Shown here: positions 25,528 through 33,126 of the stretch, one piece after another | Numbering within the stretch: the stretch's first letter is position 1 | Layout: every line of letters starts with the position of its first letter | Source: Chryseobacterium indologenes | Lineage (GTDB): Bacteria > Bacteroidota > Bacteroidia > Flavobacteriales > Weeksellaceae | Direction of reading: 5' to 3' | NCBI GenBank assembly: GCA_001013295.1 | Contig: LAZY01000067.1 | Span: 1 to 41,540 of the forward strand | DNA length: 41,540 bases | Translations under genes and position numbers: made by a program | Notes under the pieces: model-generated | What the model was told of the DNA's origin: nothing | The model's database searches: none | What the model saw: the letters and a program-made list of their open reading frames with translations, nothing else

Positions 25528-26322
25528 ATGACCATTATCATTACAGGAACCTCATCAGGAATTGGATTTGCATTGGCCGAGTATTTCGGTAAAAAAGGAC
25601 ATAAAGTATATGGCTTAAGCAGAAAATATACAGAAAGTCAGTATTTCAAATCGATCCCTACTGATGTTACCGACAACACTGCTGTTCAGAATGCGATTGC
25701 CGAAGTTCTGCAGTCAGAAACAAAAATTGATGTGTTGATCAACAATGCAGGAATGGGAATGGTAGGTGCTGTGGAAGATTCTACGAAAGAAGATATTTTA
25801 AAACTTTTCAGTCTGAATCTGGCAGGAGCTGTTCAAATGATGAGCGCTGTTCTTCCGAACATGCGTGAGCATCAATTTGGAAAGATCATCAATGTATCCA
25901 GTATCGGAAGTGAAATGGGACTTCCTTTCCGTGGATTTTATTCTGCCTCAAAGTCTGCGCTGGACAAAGTAACAGAAGCGATGAGGTATGAAGTATACCC
26001 CTGGAATATTGACGTATGTTCATTGCATTTGGGTGATATTAAAACCAATATTGCGGAAAACAGAGTCATTGCAGAGGTTTCCCAACCCTACAAAAAAGTT
26101 TTTGATAAAGTATATGCCCTGATGAATGCTCACGTAGATGAAGGAACTGAACCGTTGGAAGTTGCCGAATACATTGAAAAGCTTTTAGGAAAAAATAAAT
26201 GGAAGGCGCATTATTATTTTGGTAAATTCGGGCAGAAGATCGGAGTGCCGCTGAAATGGATTCTTCCACAGGGAGTTTATGAGAATTTAATGAAGAAATA
26301 TAATAAACTGGATAAAAATTAG
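25528..26322 (+). CDS. Short-chain dehydrogenase/reductase
   Basis: A 264-residue classical SDR oxidoreductase. The cofactor-binding Rossmann motif GTSSGIG lies at residues 7-13. 'NNAGMG' is near residue 75, the catalytic 'YSASK' has Tyr138 and Lys142, and a Ser in 'NVSSIGSEMG' completes the triad. It is cytoplasmic, uses NAD(P)H, and its substrate cannot be told from sequence. It has its own promoter and stands between the two SusC/SusD regions. Confidence 0.93.
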   Translation: MTIIITGTSSGIGFALAEYFGKKGHKVYGLSRKYTESQYFKSIPTDVTDNTAVQNAIAEVLQSETKIDVLINNAGMGMVGAVEDSTKEDILKLFSLNLAGAVQMMSAVLPNMREHQFGKIINVSSIGSEMGLPFRGFYSASKSALDKVTEAMRYEVYPWNIDVCSLHLGDIKTNIAENRVIAEVSQPYKKVFDKVYALMNAHVDEGTEPLEVAEYIEKLLGKNKWKAHYYFGKFGQKIGVPLKWILPQGVYENLMKKYNKLDKN

Positions 26323-26340
26323 TTGATTGATAGGGTGCAT

Positions 26341-26453
26341 TTTCATTCTCCATAGAATACCATGCAGTGAAGAATCTTTTATACTTTTATAAAAATTCTT
26401 CATCCCGCTTCCGGACGATGTTTGCAAGCCTTTACCTTATATTCAGAATGACA
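26341..26453. repeat. Degenerate dispersed palindromic (MITE-like) element
   Basis: The ends TTTCATTCT (26341) and AGAATGACA (26445-26453) are inverted copies with one mismatch. Inside, TGAAGAATCTTTTATA pairs with TATAAAAATTCTTCA as a hairpin. The ends resemble a palindromic 'TGTCATTCTGA...' element that I recall as dispersed in many Bacteroidota genomes. It ends two bases before the TTG start of the next gene. Confidence 0.5.
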
Positions 26454-26455
26454 AA

Positions 26456-28060
26456 TTGAAATTACTTTTAAAAATATTTTTTGTTCTGTTCTGCGTTTTT
26501 ACCCAAGCGCAGAAAAAGCAGTATTGGCTGATCGATACGGAGACTAAAGTCAGAAAAAAGGTAAAAGATTCTGTTTCTGCAGTAAAATTCCTGGATTCAC
26601 TGGCTCAGAGCAATTACTTTTTCACCCAGCTGAAGAATGTCAAAGTAAAAGGAGACAGTACAGAAATTTTCTATGATAAAGGAAAGAATTTCAACGAAAC
26701 GTATGTGGATCTCTCAGACTCTATTGCTCAGAAGCTAAAGATCAGAAAAGATTTTTTTACTAAAAATTTAGATTCCACCAAGAAAAGCATCAACAAAAGC
26801 TATATTGATGACGGTTATTCCTTCAGCCGGATCAAATCTAAATATAAAGGGCAGAAGAACGGCTTTCCCATCGTGGAACTGGACATCAACAAGAATGATA
26901 AAAGAACGATCGACGGCTTTGTTGTAAAAGGATACGAAAAGGTTCCTAAAAGATTCATCAAAAACCTGGAAAAGGAATTCAAAGGCAAAAATTATGATGA
27001 AAAGAATTTGATAGCCGTCAACAAAAATTTTCAGAGCCATCCGTTTGTAACCCTGGAGCGGCAGCCTCAGACCTTATTTACCAAAGATTCCACCAATATT
27101 TACCTGTTCCTTGAAAAGAAAAAGACCAATACTTTTGACGGAGTCATCGGTTTTGGAAATGACAAATCTGATAAGTTTACCTTAAACGGAACCATGAATG
27201 TCAATTTCAGGAATATGTTCAATGGTTTTGAAACCATCAATCTATACTGGCAGAGAAACCCGGATAAAGGACAGAATTTTGACCTTCAGGTGGATATTCC
27301 TTATCTTTTCAAATCGAATGTAGGGATGAATGCGAAAGTGAATATTTACCGACAGGATTCTACGTTTGCCAATGTAAAATTCCTTCCCGCTTTCTATTAC
27401 CACATCAACAACCGTAATAAAATTGGTCTCAGAGGAACTTTGGAAACCTCTACAATAATTGATTCATTATATGTTCAGGGAAAAGACTACAACAAAAAAG
27501 GGATCGGGATCTGGTATGAAATGACCGAGCCTACTGATATTGATCTCTTCCTTTACAAAACAAGGATCAATGCCGGATATGATTTCCTGACAACCACTTA
27601 TTCAAAAGATAATACCAAAGCAACCCAGAACCAGTTTTATTTCTTTGGGGAGCATAATTATAATATTTCCGGAAACCACTTCCTGAATATCAAAGCTGAA
27701 GGAGCCATGATGGACTCTAAGGTCGAATTTTCTGCAAACGAATTATACCGTTTCGGAGGCTGGAATTCTATGCGGGGGTTCAACGAAAACTCCCTCGCCG
27801 CCGACTTTTATTATTACGGAAGTTTGGAATATCGGTACCTCATCGGCAACCAGGCGTTTTTTGATGTCTTTGGACAATATGGACAGCTCAATAACAAATC
27901 TTTGAATGTAAAGCCTAAGCTCTACAGTGTGGGACTCGGGTTCAATTTCTTTATTCCGATCGGATTAATGAGTTTCCAGCTGTCGAATGGTAATGAATTT
28001 GGAAATCCTTTTAAATTCAATGATATTAAGATCCATTGGGGTATTCTGAGCCGCTTCTAA
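26456..28060 (+). CDS. Omp85-family (BamA/TamA-like) outer-membrane protein
   Basis: A 534-residue outer-membrane protein. I use a TTG start at 26456 because the signal peptide (KLLLKIFFVLFCVFTQAQ) begins there and no in-frame ATG precedes it. Residues about 140-235 look like POTRA domains ('RTIDGFVVKGYEKVPKRFIK', 'NIYLFLEKKKTNTFDGVIGF'). The C-terminal barrel carries the Omp85 signature 'GGWNSMRGFNENSLAADFYY' and ends 'IHWGILSRF' with a terminal Phe. It is shorter than BamA (about 800 residues), closer to TamA-like members. It may insert outer-membrane proteins or transport a partner; the role is not known. Confidence 0.85.
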   Translation: MKLLLKIFFVLFCVFTQAQKKQYWLIDTETKVRKKVKDSVSAVKFLDSLAQSNYFFTQLKNVKVKGDSTEIFYDKGKNFNETYVDLSDSIAQKLKIRKDFFTKNLDSTKKSINKSYIDDGYSFSRIKSKYKGQKNGFPIVELDINKNDKRTIDGFVVKGYEKVPKRFIKNLEKEFKGKNYDEKNLIAVNKNFQSHPFVTLERQPQTLFTKDSTNIYLFLEKKKTNTFDGVIGFGNDKSDKFTLNGTMNVNFRNMFNGFETINLYWQRNPDKGQNFDLQVDIPYLFKSNVGMNAKVNIYRQDSTFANVKFLPAFYYHINNRNKIGLRGTLETSTIIDSLYVQGKDYNKKGIGIWYEMTEPTDIDLFLYKTRINAGYDFLTTTYSKDNTKATQNQFYFFGEHNYNISGNHFLNIKAEGAMMDSKVEFSANELYRFGGWNSMRGFNENSLAADFYYYGSLEYRYLIGNQAFFDVFGQYGQLNNKSLNVKPKLYSVGLGFNFFIPIGLMSFQLSNGNEFGNPFKFNDIKIHWGILSRF

Positions 28061-28209
28061 ATGTTCTGTCAGAAATCTTTTTTCAATTTTTCAACGATAA
28101 AACACAGCCTTACTCCTATTCCAAAAGAGAGTTTTGACAAAGTGATCAATCTTGAAAACTCAAACCCACTTCAACAACTATGGTACATACCATATAAAAA
28201 AGCAAAAAT

Positions 28210-28231
28210 CCCTATACAAAGGGCTTTTTTC
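28210..28231 (+). terminator. Possible weak terminator of the Omp85 gene
   Basis: CCCT/AGGG with a short A-rich loop is flanked by A-rich and T-rich runs, about 150 bases after the stop codon. The stem is short. No gene is supported in 28061-28286. Confidence 0.35.
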
Positions 28232-28286
28232 ACTTTACTGTTTTATTAATTATCTCTGTTAAAAAATATTAAAATCGTATTTTTAT

Positions 28287-28319
28287 TTTAATATCACCTT
28301 AAACTTTACGTAATAGTGC
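28287..28319 (+). promoter_or_regulatory. PHO-box-like 11-bp repeat array before the second SusC/SusD-PLC operon
   Basis: Three consecutive 11-base units TTTAATATCAC, CTTAAACTTTA and CGTAATAGTGC share an N(T/G)TAA core. The last 8-mer ends nine bases before the -7 box. PhoB-activated promoters in other bacteria have a similar layout, with the operator replacing the upstream promoter element. The role is inferred. Confidence 0.45.
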
Positions 28320-28324
28320 CCGGC

Positions 28325-28332
28325 TAAATTTG
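28325..28332 (+). promoter_or_regulatory. -7 box of the second SusC/SusD-PLC operon
   Basis: TAAATTTG is an exact TAnnTTTG. The in-frame TTG at 28330 lies inside it, so the ATG at 28345 is the preferred start of susC. Confidence 0.55.
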
Positions 28333-28344
28333 CATTCAAAAAAA

Positions 28345-31300
28345 ATGAAGAAAGCTTTAGCTACGTTTGCAGTTTTTCTACTTCCTTTATACCTTACAGC
28401 TCAGGAGGTTGCTATCTCCGGAAATGTAAAATCTGAAAGCGGAACGAGTGTTTCCGGGGTAAATATTACCGACAAAAACACGGGAAAGACCGCTACGACA
28501 GACGAAAATGGTAATTTTACCATTTCAGCCAATCCTAAAGATATTCTGGAGTTCCTGGCTCCTGATTTCTCAGTCTACACCGTTGAGGTTTCTTCAAAGA
28601 AGCAATATTCTATTGTTTTGAAAAAGACCCATGAAAAGCAGATTGAAGGCGTGGTCATTACCGCTTTGGGAATTGCTAAAAAGAAAGAAAAAATAGGCTA
28701 TTCTACTCAGGAAGTCGGTACCAAACAATTTGAAACGATCACGACACCAAGCATCGGTAATTTATTTTCCGGACAGGTTGCCGGTCTTAGTGTTTCCAAT
28801 CCTACCGGGATGCAGCAGGCCCCTCAGTTTACATTAAGAGGAAACTCCAATCTGGTTTTTGTCATTGATGGGGTAATTGTAGAAAAAGAAGTTTTCCAGA
28901 ATTTAGATCCCAACAATATTGAAAACATCAACGTTCTTAAAGGAGCTACAGCATCTGCTTTATATGGTTCAAGAGGCCGTTACGGAGCGGTTCTTATCAC
29001 CACAAAAAGTGCCAAAAAGAAAGGTTTCTCTGTTGAGTTTTCCCAAAACACCATGATTACAGGTGGCTTTACCAACCTTCCGAAAACCCAGACAGAATAT
29101 GGAAACGGTTCTCACGGAAAGTATGAATTCTGGGACGGAGCTGATGGCGGGGTAAACGACGGAGATATGATCTGGGGCCCAAAATTTGTTCCCGGTCTTC
29201 AGATCGCCCAATGGAACAGCCCGATACGGGATAAAACGACAGGACAGGTTATCCCGTGGTATGGAGCGGTGACAGATACTCAGTATAATGATAAATCAAG
29301 ATACGAAAGAGTTCCGATCGACTGGAAATACCACGATAATTTAAATACATTTTTAAAGCCTGCAGTAATCAACAATAATAATTTTGCGATCAGCTATAAA
29401 AATAACAAAGATGTCTACAGACTTTCAGGAAACTTCATGAATTATGACGACAGAGTCCCTAATTCTTATCTTCAGAGGTATGGAGTGAATTTCTCTTCTG
29501 AAAATCATCTTGGTGATAAATTGATCTTTGATACGAAATTCAATTTTACTCAGGCCTATACTCCAAACATTCCCAACTACGATTACAACCCGAGTGGACA
29601 TATGTACACCATCCTGATATGGATGGGAGGTGATGTAGACGGAAGAGCACTGAAAAACCATATGTGGATCCCGGGAAAAGAAGGAAGGGCGCAGGCTAAC
29701 TGGAACTACGCATGGTACAACAACCCATGGTTCGGGGCCGAATATTATAAAAACCAGAACAGAACCAATATCATCAATGCTCAGACCGGGCTTGAATATA
29801 AGGCTACAAAGGATTTCTCTGTAAAAGGTAAAATTTCTATTGTTGAAAACCATGTGAAAAGAGAAACTTTAAGTCCATACTCTTATTTCAACTACAGCGC
29901 TCCAAGAAGTGGCGGTTATATTCTGAAAGACAATAAAACCTGGAATCTTAACTATGATGTACTGGCTACTTACAAGAAAAAAATATCAGATAATTTTGAC
30001 ATCACCGTCAATGCCGGAGGTTCAGCGTTTTATTTTAAGAACAATATCAATGAAACCTCAACAGATGGATTAAAGATTCCAGAAGTCTATACATTTGAAA
30101 ACTCTATCGGATCACTGAAAAAATATGCTTATCTGAAGGAAAAGCTGATCTACAGTGCCTATTCTACTATTGATATTGGGTTGTACAATGCGTTTTTCAT
30201 CAATATCTCCGGACGTAACGACTGGTCTTCTACCCTTCCTAAGGCAAACAGATCTTATTTCTACCCATCTGCATCGATCAGTGCCGTGATCTCCAACCTG
30301 GTTAAAATGCCTGAAGCCATCAATCTGTTAAAGCTTTCCGCTTCATGGGCGAAAGTGGCTTATGACTTCCAGCCTTATTCTACCAGAAATTATTATCTGA
30401 ACAATAAGGGAATCACATTCAATGGAAATCCTACGTATTACTACCCTACTACTCTGAATATTGAAAACTCTCTGAAACCTGAACAGACGAAATCTTATGA
30501 ATTAGGATTAAGCGCAGGATTCCTGAACAACAGAATTACATTCGATGCCACTTATTTCAGAACTCTGGACTATAATAACATTCTTGAATTTCCAACTGCA
30601 GAATCATCAGGATTTACTTCACAATATGTAAACGGTAATGAATATACCACCAAAGGATTTGAAATCTCCCTGGGGCTGGTACCTGTAAAAACGGCTGATT
30701 TTACCTGGAAAACTTTGATCAACTGGAGTACATATGAACAAAAACTGACCTCCATCTATGACAATATGCCAAACTACAAGAATATCAAGCTAGGCGAAAG
30801 AATGGACAGCTATTATGATTATACATGGCAGAAGTCTCCGGACGGAAAAGTCATTCTGGATGCCAACTCAGGGATGCCAACAAGAGCTAATGCTCCAAGC
30901 AATCTCGGACATTTCAATCCGGACTGGACTTTCGGCTTCAACAATACATTCAAATATAAAAAGTTCTCTCTGAATATCGGAATTGATGGAAGTATAGGAG
31001 GTGTCATGAGATCGCAGGTCGTTGAAAAAATGTGGTGGGGAGGTAAGCATCCTAATTCTGTTGCTTACAGAGATCTTGAATATGCTAACCCGAAAACCTA
31101 TTTCTTCGTACCGGATGGGGTAAACTACAATCCTACAACCGGGCTTTATACTCCACATACCAAAGCCATCAGTTTCCAGGATTGGGCTCAGAACTATCCT
31201 TACCAGGCAAGGGTAACTCAGGCTGAGAGCGAAGAATTTGCAAATGTGTTCGACAGAACTTTTATCAAGTTAAGATCTGTTGTTCTGGAATACGATTTCT

Positions 31301-31503
31301 CTTCATTACTTAATCCAAAAGGAATGGTAAAAGGCTTCACTGCCAACATTTCTGCTTACAATCTGGCGATGTGGAAAAAATCGAAGAACCTTTATTCTGA
31401 TCCTGATTTCCAGATCAGATCGGGAAGAACGGATGATATTACGAATGATATTCAGGATCCGTCAAGCAGATGGTTTGGTATCGGGTTTAATCTTAAGTTT
31501 TAA
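28345..31503 (+). CDS. SusC/RagA-family TonB-linked outer-membrane transporter (pair 2)
   Basis: A 1052-residue SusC/RagA protein with signal peptide MKKALATFAVFLLPLYLTAQ. Residues about 22-95 form the carboxypeptidase-regulatory-like beta domain ('ISGNVKSESGTSVSGVNITD'). The TonB-box region 'IEGVVITALGIAKKKEKIGY' and the plug follow ('LFSGQVAGLSVSNPTGMQ', 'LKGATASALYGSRGRYGAVL'). The barrel ends 'RWFGIGFNLKF'. A start at the TTG at 28330 is disfavoured because it lies in the -7 box. SusD follows after 20 bases and phospholipase C after that, suggesting uptake of a product of phospholipid breakdown. Confidence 0.95.
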   Translation: MKKALATFAVFLLPLYLTAQEVAISGNVKSESGTSVSGVNITDKNTGKTATTDENGNFTISANPKDILEFLAPDFSVYTVEVSSKKQYSIVLKKTHEKQIEGVVITALGIAKKKEKIGYSTQEVGTKQFETITTPSIGNLFSGQVAGLSVSNPTGMQQAPQFTLRGNSNLVFVIDGVIVEKEVFQNLDPNNIENINVLKGATASALYGSRGRYGAVLITTKSAKKKGFSVEFSQNTMITGGFTNLPKTQTEYGNGSHGKYEFWDGADGGVNDGDMIWGPKFVPGLQIAQWNSPIRDKTTGQVIPWYGAVTDTQYNDKSRYERVPIDWKYHDNLNTFLKPAVINNNNFAISYKNNKDVYRLSGNFMNYDDRVPNSYLQRYGVNFSSENHLGDKLIFDTKFNFTQAYTPNIPNYDYNPSGHMYTILIWMGGDVDGRALKNHMWIPGKEGRAQANWNYAWYNNPWFGAEYYKNQNRTNIINAQTGLEYKATKDFSVKGKISIVENHVKRETLSPYSYFNYSAPRSGGYILKDNKTWNLNYDVLATYKKKISDNFDITVNAGGSAFYFKNNINETSTDGLKIPEVYTFENSIGSLKKYAYLKEKLIYSAYSTIDIGLYNAFFINISGRNDWSSTLPKANRSYFYPSASISAVISNLVKMPEAINLLKLSASWAKVAYDFQPYSTRNYYLNNKGITFNGNPTYYYPTTLNIENSLKPEQTKSYELGLSAGFLNNRITFDATYFRTLDYNNILEFPTAESSGFTSQYVNGNEYTTKGFEISLGLVPVKTADFTWKTLINWSTYEQKLTSIYDNMPNYKNIKLGERMDSYYDYTWQKSPDGKVILDANSGMPTRANAPSNLGHFNPDWTFGFNNTFKYKKFSLNIGIDGSIGGVMRSQVVEKMWWGGKHPNSVAYRDLEYANPKTYFFVPDGVNYNPTTGLYTPHTKAISFQDWAQNYPYQARVTQAESEEFANVFDRTFIKLRSVVLEYDFSSLLNPKGMVKGFTANISAYNLAMWKKSKNLYSDPDFQIRSGRTDDITNDIQDPSSRWFGIGFNLKF

Positions 31504-31523
31504 TTTAAAAGTGCGTCAATACA

Positions 31524-33044
31524 ATGAAAAATAATATAAGCAAAGCGAAAGGACAAAAAGGCAAAACAGCGAAATGGCTGATGAAATCCCTATTTTTAGG
31601 AGGTCTTATGACATTAGCTTCCTGTGAGTCTAATCTGGATAAGATCAATGAAAACCCCAATGACCAACCCAGCATTGATCCAAAATATCTTCTGACTTAT
31701 GTTTCAAGAGATGCTTTTCAGGTGAATGGAGACAATATGTATGCTTCAAGAATGATGATTGGTACTGACGGAGAAAATACGTATCAGTATCTGAAATGGA
31801 ATGATGCTTCTTTTGAAGTCTATACAAAAGGCATTCTGAATACCGTAAAAATGATGCAGGAAGCCGAAAAGATCCATAATAAAAACTATGTGGCCATCGG
31901 TAAATTTTTCAGAGCCTATCATTTCTATACAATCAGTTTAAGGGTGGGAAGTGCTCCTTATTCAGAAGCGGCCAAAGGTGAATTCGGAATTACACAGCCT
32001 AAATATGACAGCCAGGAAGCGATCATGTCCGGAATTCTATCAGAATTGAAAGAAGCCAATGATCTGATCAATACCAATGATAAAATTGAGGGAGATATTG
32101 TTTTCAACGGAGATGCTACCAAATGGAAAAAGCTGATCAATTCATTCCGCCTGAAAATTTTAATTACTTTATCTAAAAAAACGACGGTAGGAAGCTATAC
32201 TATTGCTACGGAATTTGCATCTATTGCAGGAAGCCAACCTTTGATGACATCTATTGCTGATAACGGGGCCCTTAAATTTGCAGATGCCGCAGACAGCAGA
32301 TATACTATGTTCAACAACAGTGGATATGGGTCGAGTTTATATATGGCTGATTATTTCATCAACTTTTTTAAAGACAGACAGGATCCACGACTGTTTACGT
32401 TTGCAGCACAGACAACCGGCGCCAAAGAAGCAGGAAAAGCCATAACAGATTTCTCAGCATACAACGGCGGAAATCCAATTTTATCTTATTCTGACAACGC
32501 TACTCTGATCAAGGATAAAAATATTTCTAAAGTCAATGACCGTTTTTATAAAGATCCTACCAACGAGCCTTCTTCTATCCTGAGCTATTCAGAACTGGAA
32601 TTTATTCTGGCTGAAGCTGCAGCAAGAGGCTGGATTTCAGGATCTGCAAAAACCCATTACGATAATGCCATCAAAGCAAGTTTCAATTTTTACCAGACTT
32701 ATGTAAAAAATCCGGGACAATACTTTTCAGGTTTTGACGTGAACCAGTATCTTACGACTCCATTGGTTGTTTATAATGATGCTGCTCCGTTACAAGCGCA
32801 ACTGGAAAAAATCATTACTCAAAAATATATGACGATGTTCCACCAGGCACAGTGGACTTCTTATTATGATTATTTAAGAACGGGGTATCCTAATTATCCT
32901 TTAAAACCTGGTGCATCAGCTCCATTCAGGTTCAGATACCCGCAATCTGAGTACAATTATAACAGTGCCAATTTAAAGACAGCCCTTACAGCACAGTACG
33001 GAGGAAATGACAATATCAATTCCAAACCTTGGTGGCTGCAATAG
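31524..33044 (+). CDS. SusD/RagB-like lipoprotein (SusD_2 type, pair 2)
   Basis: A 506-residue surface lipoprotein. The signal peptide has an extended basic N-region, and the lipobox ends 'MTLASC'. It begins 'ESNLDKINENPNDQPSIDPKYLL', typical of the SusD_2 / SusD-like_2 group that pairs with larger SusC proteins. It continues with TPR-like helices ('SELEFILAEAAARGW') and the C-terminal 'QKYMTMFHQAQWTSYYDYLR'. It partners the SusC 20 bases upstream. The first pair's SusD belongs to the other subgroup, so the two systems are not recent duplicates. Confidence 0.93.
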   Translation: MKNNISKAKGQKGKTAKWLMKSLFLGGLMTLASCESNLDKINENPNDQPSIDPKYLLTYVSRDAFQVNGDNMYASRMMIGTDGENTYQYLKWNDASFEVYTKGILNTVKMMQEAEKIHNKNYVAIGKFFRAYHFYTISLRVGSAPYSEAAKGEFGITQPKYDSQEAIMSGILSELKEANDLINTNDKIEGDIVFNGDATKWKKLINSFRLKILITLSKKTTVGSYTIATEFASIAGSQPLMTSIADNGALKFADAADSRYTMFNNSGYGSSLYMADYFINFFKDRQDPRLFTFAAQTTGAKEAGKAITDFSAYNGGNPILSYSDNATLIKDKNISKVNDRFYKDPTNEPSSILSYSELEFILAEAAARGWISGSAKTHYDNAIKASFNFYQTYVKNPGQYFSGFDVNQYLTTPLVVYNDAAPLQAQLEKIITQKYMTMFHQAQWTSYYDYLRTGYPNYPLKPGASAPFRFRYPQSEYNYNSANLKTALTAQYGGNDNINSKPWWLQ

Positions 33045-33069
33045 AAATCTGATTATTTTTTTATAAAAC

Positions 33070-33110
33070 AAAGAAATCGCAGGAAAATCCTATTAACTTG
33101 CGGTTTCTTT
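33070..33110 (+). terminator. Intercistronic hairpin between SusD and phospholipase C
   Basis: AAAGAAATCGCA (33070-33081) pairs with TGCGGTTTCTTT (33099-33110) as a 12-bp stem with one wobble. A short nested AGGA/TCCT stem lies in the loop. Only a modest T-rich stretch follows. It may cause partial termination or stabilise the upstream transcript. Confidence 0.5.
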
Positions 33111-33126
33111 CTTATTACGACTGAAC

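Noticed and set aside
28061..28249. 62-codon open frame after the Omp85 gene
   Set aside because: No signal peptide, domain or promoter; it begins at the base after the Omp85 stop and runs through a possible terminator.
28330..28344. TTG start extending the second SusC by five residues
   Set aside because: It lies inside the -7 box TAAATTTG; the ATG at 28345 gives a clean signal peptide.
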